Origin: RGIG3528 sp045629005 | GTDB taxonomy: Bacteria; Bacillota; Clostridia; Lachnospirales; Lachnospiraceae | DNA length: 64,000 nucleotides | Assembly: GCA_045629005.1 (NCBI GenBank) | Contig: JAZQQJ010000082.1 | Span: 1 to 64,000 of the forward strand | Reading direction: 5' to 3' | In this document: positions 60,667 to 64,000 of the stretch, piece after piece | How positions within the stretch are numbered: position 1 is the first letter of the stretch | How the letters are laid out: each line of letters begins with the position of its first letter | Position numbers and translations under genes: made by a program | Notes under the pieces: generated by a model | What the model was told of the DNA's origin: nothing | Database searches by the model: none | The model's input: only the letters and a program-made list of their open reading frames with translations

Positions 60667-61332
60667 ATGGGTCAGAAAGTTAATCCTCATGGATTAAGAG
60701 TCGGTGTTATCAGTGACTGGGATTCCAAATGGTATGCCGAGTCCGATTTCGCAGACAACTTAGTAGAAGACTACAACATCAGAAAGTTCCTGAAGAAGAA
60801 ACTCTATTCTGCAGGAATTGCAAGAATCGAGATCGAGAGACGTGCAGAAGATCAGGCTAAGGTCATCATCTACACAGCAAAGCCCGGCGTTGTTATCGGT
60901 AAGGGCGGTTCCGAAATCGAGAATTTAAAGACACAGGTTGCTAAGGTTGCAGGTGGCAAGAAGATTAACCTTGAAATCAAGGAAATCAAGAGACCTGATG
61001 CTAACGCTCAGCTCGTTGCCGAGAACATTGCACAGCAGCTTGAAAACCGTGTATCCTTCCGTCGTGCTATGAAGTCCACAATGGGACGTACAATGAAGAG
61101 CGGCGTTAAGGGTGTTAAGGCAGCAGTTTCCGGCCGTCTTGGCGGTGCTGATATCGCTAGAAGCGAGCATTACATTGGGGGAACAATTCCTCTTCAGACA
61201 ATCCGTGCAGACATAGATTATGGCTTCGCTGAGGCTGATACAACATATGGTAAGCTCGGTGTAAAGGTATGGATTTACAACGGTGAGGTTCTTCCTACCA
61301 AGGCTTCCAAGAAGGAAGGAGGAGACAAATAA
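60667..61332 (+). CDS. rpsC: Small ribosomal subunit protein uS3
   Basis: 221 residues with the KH domain loop VVIGKGGSEIENLK. Helps form the mRNA entry tunnel. Start after AAGGAGGG, 12 bp from rplV. Confidence 0.97.
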   Translation: MGQKVNPHGLRVGVISDWDSKWYAESDFADNLVEDYNIRKFLKKKLYSAGIARIEIERRAEDQAKVIIYTAKPGVVIGKGGSEIENLKTQVAKVAGGKKINLEIKEIKRPDANAQLVAENIAQQLENRVSFRRAMKSTMGRTMKSGVKGVKAAVSGRLGGADIARSEHYIGGTIPLQTIRADIDYGFAEADTTYGKLGVKVWIYNGEVLPTKASKKEGGDK

Positions 61333-61333
61333 T

Positions 61334-61771
61334 ATGTTAATGCCTAAAAGAGTTAAGCGTCGTAAGCAGTTCCGCGGCACTATGGCAGGTAAGGCTTTAA
61401 GAGGCAACACAATCTCCAATGGTGAGTATGGTCTTGTTGCTGTTGAGCCTGCTTGGATTAAGAGTAATCAGATTGAGGCAGCCCGTGTTGCCATGACACG
61501 TTACGTAAAACGTGGTGGTAAGGTTTGGATCAAGATTTTCCCTGACAAGCCTGTTACAACAAAGCCCGCTGAAACACGTATGGGTTCCGGTAAAGGAACA
61601 GTTGAGTACTGGGTATCAGTAGTTAAGCCCGGTCGTGTATTATTTGAAATTGCAGGTGTTCCCGAGGAAGCTGCAAGGGAAGCTCTCAGACTTGCTATGC
61701 ACAAGCTTCCTGTAAAGTGCAAAATCGTTTCCAAGGAACAGTTAAACGGAGGTGCGGACAATGAAAACTAA
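61334..61771 (+). CDS. rplP: Large ribosomal subunit protein uL16
   Basis: 145 residues from ATG 61334, one base after the rpsC stop; the ribosome site AGGAGGAG lies inside the rpsC end. MLMPKRVKRRKQFRG start and ETRMGSGKGTVEYWV segment are typical. Confidence 0.96.
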   Translation: MLMPKRVKRRKQFRGTMAGKALRGNTISNGEYGLVAVEPAWIKSNQIEAARVAMTRYVKRGGKVWIKIFPDKPVTTKPAETRMGSGKGTVEYWVSVVKPGRVLFEIAGVPEEAAREALRLAMHKLPVKCKIVSKEQLNGGADNEN

Positions 61772-61961
61772 GAAATATGTTGAAGAGTTACAGAACAAGT
61801 CCGTAGCCGAGTTAAATGAAGAGCTGGTAGCAGCAAAGAAGGAACTTTTCAATCTTCGTTTCCAGAACGCTACAAATCAGCTTGATAACACAAGCAGAAT
61901 CACTGACGTAAGAAAGAACATCGCTCGTATTCAGACTGTTATTTCTTCAAAGCAGAACTAA
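61761..61961 (+). CDS. rpmC: Large ribosomal subunit protein uL29
   Basis: 66 residues from ATG 61761, overlapping the rplP end by 11 bp, with GGAGG upstream; GTG 61752 in the same frame is too close to that site. LFNLRFQNATNQLDN is the family core. Confidence 0.94.
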   Translation: MKTKKYVEELQNKSVAELNEELVAAKKELFNLRFQNATNQLDNTSRITDVRKNIARIQTVISSKQN

Positions 61962-61996
61962 TGCACAGATAACTATTATCGAAAGGAGTTAATACT

Positions 61997-62254
61997 GTGG
62001 AAGAGAGAAATCTTAGAAAAGTTCGTATCGGCAAAGTTGTTAGCGATAAGATGGATAAGACTATCGTTGTAGCCGTAGTGGACAATGTAAAGCATCCTCT
62101 TTACGACAAGATCGTTAAGAGAACATATAAGCTTAAGGCTCATGATGAGAATAACGAGTGCCAGGTCGGTGACAGAGTAAAGGTTATGGAGACAAGACCT
62201 CTGTCTAAGGACAAGAGATGGAGACTTGTTGAGATCATTGAGAAGGCAAAATAG
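61997..62254 (+). CDS. rpsQ: Small ribosomal subunit protein uS17
   Basis: 85 residues, start GTG 61997 after GAAAGGAG. GKVVSDKMDKTIVVAV is the usual N-terminal beta segment. Confidence 0.96.
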   Translation: MEERNLRKVRIGKVVSDKMDKTIVVAVVDNVKHPLYDKIVKRTYKLKAHDENNECQVGDRVKVMETRPLSKDKRWRLVEIIEKAK

Positions 62255-62291
62255 TCCTTAGCTTCATAAACTCGGAAAGGAGTATCATACA

Positions 62292-62660
62292 ATGGTACAG
62301 ACAGAAACCAGACTCAGGGTTGCTGACAATACCGGCGCAAAGGAATTGCTTTGCATCCGCGTAATGGGCGGTTCAACCAGAAGATATGCAGGCGTTGGCG
62401 ATGTAATCGTTGCTTCCGTTAAGGATGCCACAACAGGCGGCATGGTTAAGAAGGGCGATGTTGTTAAGGCCGTAGTCGTTCGTACAACAAAGTCAATCCG
62501 CCGTAAGGACGGTTCTTACATTCGTTTCGACGACAATGCAGCAGTAATTATAAAAGAAGACAATAATCCTAAGGGCACACGTATTTTTGGGCCTGTAGCA
62601 AGAGAGCTCAGAGAGAAACAGTTCATGAAGATCGTTTCACTTGCTCCCGAAGTATTATAG
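62292..62660 (+). CDS. rplN: Large ribosomal subunit protein uL14
   Basis: 122 residues, starting MVQTETRLRVADNTGAKEL, with FDDNAAVII and the C-terminal FMKIVSLAPEVL. First gene of the classical spc set. Confidence 0.97.
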   Translation: MVQTETRLRVADNTGAKELLCIRVMGGSTRRYAGVGDVIVASVKDATTGGMVKKGDVVKAVVVRTTKSIRRKDGSYIRFDDNAAVIIKEDNNPKGTRIFGPVARELREKQFMKIVSLAPEVL

Positions 62661-62671
62661 GAGGATGCGCT

Positions 62672-62989
62672 ATGTCAATGGAGAAAATTAAGAAGGGTGA
62701 CAATGTTCGCATTATCGCCGGCAAAGATAAGGGTAAAGAAGGCAAGATCACAGCTGTTAAGGACGGCAAGGTTCTCGTTGAGGGCTTAAACACCGTTACA
62801 AAGCATGCTAAGCCTTCACAGGCTAACCCCAAGGGTGGCATTATCCATGAAGAAGCTTTCATCGATGCATCAAACGTTATGCTTGTTGTAAAGGGCAAAG
62901 CTACAAGAGTTGGATTCAAGACTGTTGATGGCAAGAAGGGACCTCAGAAGGTTCGTGTTGCTAAGTCAACAGGTGAAGTAATCGACTAA
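62672..62989 (+). CDS. rplX: Large ribosomal subunit protein uL24
   Basis: 105 residues. KOW motif KKGDNVRIIAGKDKGKEGKI near the start. ATG 62672 chosen by GGAGG spacing; ATG 62678 is a close alternative. Confidence 0.95.
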   Translation: MSMEKIKKGDNVRIIAGKDKGKEGKITAVKDGKVLVEGLNTVTKHAKPSQANPKGGIIHEEAFIDASNVMLVVKGKATRVGFKTVDGKKGPQKVRVAKSTGEVID

Positions 62990-63012
62990 TTCTGTGAGAG
63001 GAGGTCAATATT

Positions 63013-63552
63013 TTGGCACGTTTAAAGGAAACATACAATAATGAGATAGCTCCGGCAATGCAGAAGAAGTTCGGTTATAAGAACGTTATGCAGATCCCGA
63101 AGCTCGACAAGATTGTCATTAATATGGGTGTCGGCGAAGCAAAGGAAAACGCTAAGGCACTTGAGTCTGCCGTTAAGGATATGGAAATGATTTCCGGCCA
63201 GAAGGCAGTTATTACAAAGGCAAAGAAGTCAATCGCAAACTTCAAGATCAGAGAAGGTCTTTCAATCGGTTGTAAGGTTACACTTCGTGGCGAAAAGATG
63301 TATGAGTTCGCAGATCGTCTCATCAACCTTTCACTCCCTCGTGTACGTGACTTCAGAGGCGTGAACCCTAACGCATTCGATGGCAGAGGTAACTACGCTC
63401 TTGGTATCAAGGAGCAGTTAATCTTCCCTGAAATCGAGTATGATAAGGTTGACAAGGTTCGTGGTATGGACATTATCTTCGTTACAACAGCTAAGACAGA
63501 TGAAGAAGCTCGTGAGTTACTCACACAGTTCGGCATGCCTTTTGCTAAGTAA
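63013..63552 (+). CDS. rplE: Large ribosomal subunit protein uL5
   Basis: 179 residues, start TTG 63013 after GAGGAGG. Binds 5S rRNA; LPRVRDFRGVNPNAFDGRGN is intact. Confidence 0.97.
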   Translation: MARLKETYNNEIAPAMQKKFGYKNVMQIPKLDKIVINMGVGEAKENAKALESAVKDMEMISGQKAVITKAKKSIANFKIREGLSIGCKVTLRGEKMYEFADRLINLSLPRVRDFRGVNPNAFDGRGNYALGIKEQLIFPEIEYDKVDKVRGMDIIFVTTAKTDEEARELLTQFGMPFAK

Positions 63553-63575
63553 GGCAGCTATAGGAGGATAATATA

Positions 63576-63761
63576 ATGGCAAAAACTTCTATGAAGTTAA
63601 AACAGCAGCGTAAGCCTAAGTTCTCAACACAGGCATACACACGTTGCAAGATTTGTGGTCGTCCCCATGCATATCTTAGAAAATACGGTATCTGCAGAAT
63701 CTGCTTCCGTGAACTTGCATACAAGGGCGAGATCCCGGGTGTAAAGAAGGCATCCTGGTAA
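63576..63761 (+). CDS. rpsN: Small ribosomal subunit protein uS14, zinc-binding type
   Basis: 61 residues with two CxxC pairs (CKICG and CRIC) giving the zinc ribbon of the short S14 type. A zinc-free paralogue, if any, is not in the window. Confidence 0.96.
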   Translation: MAKTSMKLKQQRKPKFSTQAYTRCKICGRPHAYLRKYGICRICFRELAYKGEIPGVKKASW

Positions 63762-63804
63762 GATGACATGACCTGCTCGGTCAAGTCAGGAACATTGCGA
63801 TAAG

Positions 63805-63820
63805 CGGGTGCGAACACCCG
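63805..63820. other. Hairpin in the rpsN-rpsH spacer
   Basis: CGGGTG (63805-63810) and CACCCG (63815-63820) around CGAA. No T-run; transcription is expected to continue into rpsH. Confidence 0.5.
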
Positions 63821-63860
63821 GACTTCGCAAGATGGCAATATTTAAGGAGGAAATTTCATT

Positions 63861-64000
63861 ATGACAATGAGCGATCCTATTGCAGATATGCTTACAAGAA
63901 TCCGTAATGCAAATACTGCTAAGCACGATACTGTTAGTGTACCTTCTTCCAAGATGAAGCTTGCTATTGCAGACATCCTTGTAAAGGAAGGCTACGTTAA
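63861..64000 (+). CDS. rpsH: Small ribosomal subunit protein uS8 (3' truncated by window end)
   Basis: The first 46 codons are present: MTMSDPIADMLTRIRNANTA and onward, typical of S8. ATG 63861 follows AAGGAGG. In E. coli S8 represses the spc operon. The rest lies beyond the window. Confidence 0.95.
   Translation, partial: MTMSDPIADMLTRIRNANTAKHDTVSVPSSKMKLAIADILVKEGYV

Overview
The window looks like a chromosomal segment of an anaerobic Firmicute, most probably a Lachnospiraceae member. This rests on the S12 protein with its family-typical insertion, an addB-addA pair, the murG-dnaX-ybaB-recR order, a zinc-type S14, GPH sugar symport, GH127 and KDPG aldolase genes, frequent TTG/GTG starts and strong Shine-Dalgarno sites. 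I cannot fix the genus. No phage, insertion sequence, tRNA, rRNA or CRISPR was seen.

Layout. 1-3 kb: glycerol module (FAD oxidoreductase cut by the window edge, DUF1667 protein, glycerol kinase). 3-9.3 kb: MATE exporter, then murG-dnaX-ybaB-recR and a coiled-coil membrane protein. 9.3-10.4 kb: about 1.1 kb of non-coding DNA with two tandem arrays of the same 63-bp period, a short-period array, a terminator-like hairpin and a 40-bp array. 10.4-15.8 kb: a beta-helix lipoprotein on the minus strand, a DUF5711/CvpA pair, and a promoter-operator driving a KDPG aldolase with a C-terminal VOC-like domain.

16.1-28.8 kb is the most interesting part. It is a dlt-like aminoacylation island in which an adenylating enzyme, carrier protein, MBOAT acyltransferase and SGNH-type protein (the DltA/C/B/D roles) are interleaved with an aspartate/glutamate racemase family protein, an AsnB-type amidotransferase, two transglutaminase-like lipoproteins, a small lipoprotein and an anchored C39-like protease. 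The adenylating enzyme has Gly where DltA proteins have the Cys linked to D-Ala selection, and the SGNH protein has Cys where Ser is usual. I infer a surface-modification pathway whose amino acid may not be D-alanine. A probable 6S RNA and a cluster of nested palindromes lie in the middle.

28.8-44.3 kb: addB-addA and an S4-domain YlmH-like protein; a GPH transporter; an E2-like acyltransferase with an altered catalytic motif coupled to an AMP-forming acyl-CoA synthetase; gltX; a UvrD-type helicase. 44.3-50.5 kb: SulP transporter (minus), ABC exporter, GH127 beta-L-arabinofuranosidase. 50.5-64 kb: the str genes (rpsL, rpsG, fusA, tuf), a membrane protein with a trigger-factor-like C-terminal part, and the S10-spc ribosomal operon from rpsJ into rpsH, which is cut by the window end. 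Clear sigma-A-type promoters precede most transcription units, and palindromic operator-like sites resembling TGTAAGCGCTTACA occur near the KDPG aldolase and, more weakly, the GH127 gene and the gene at 55.5 kb.
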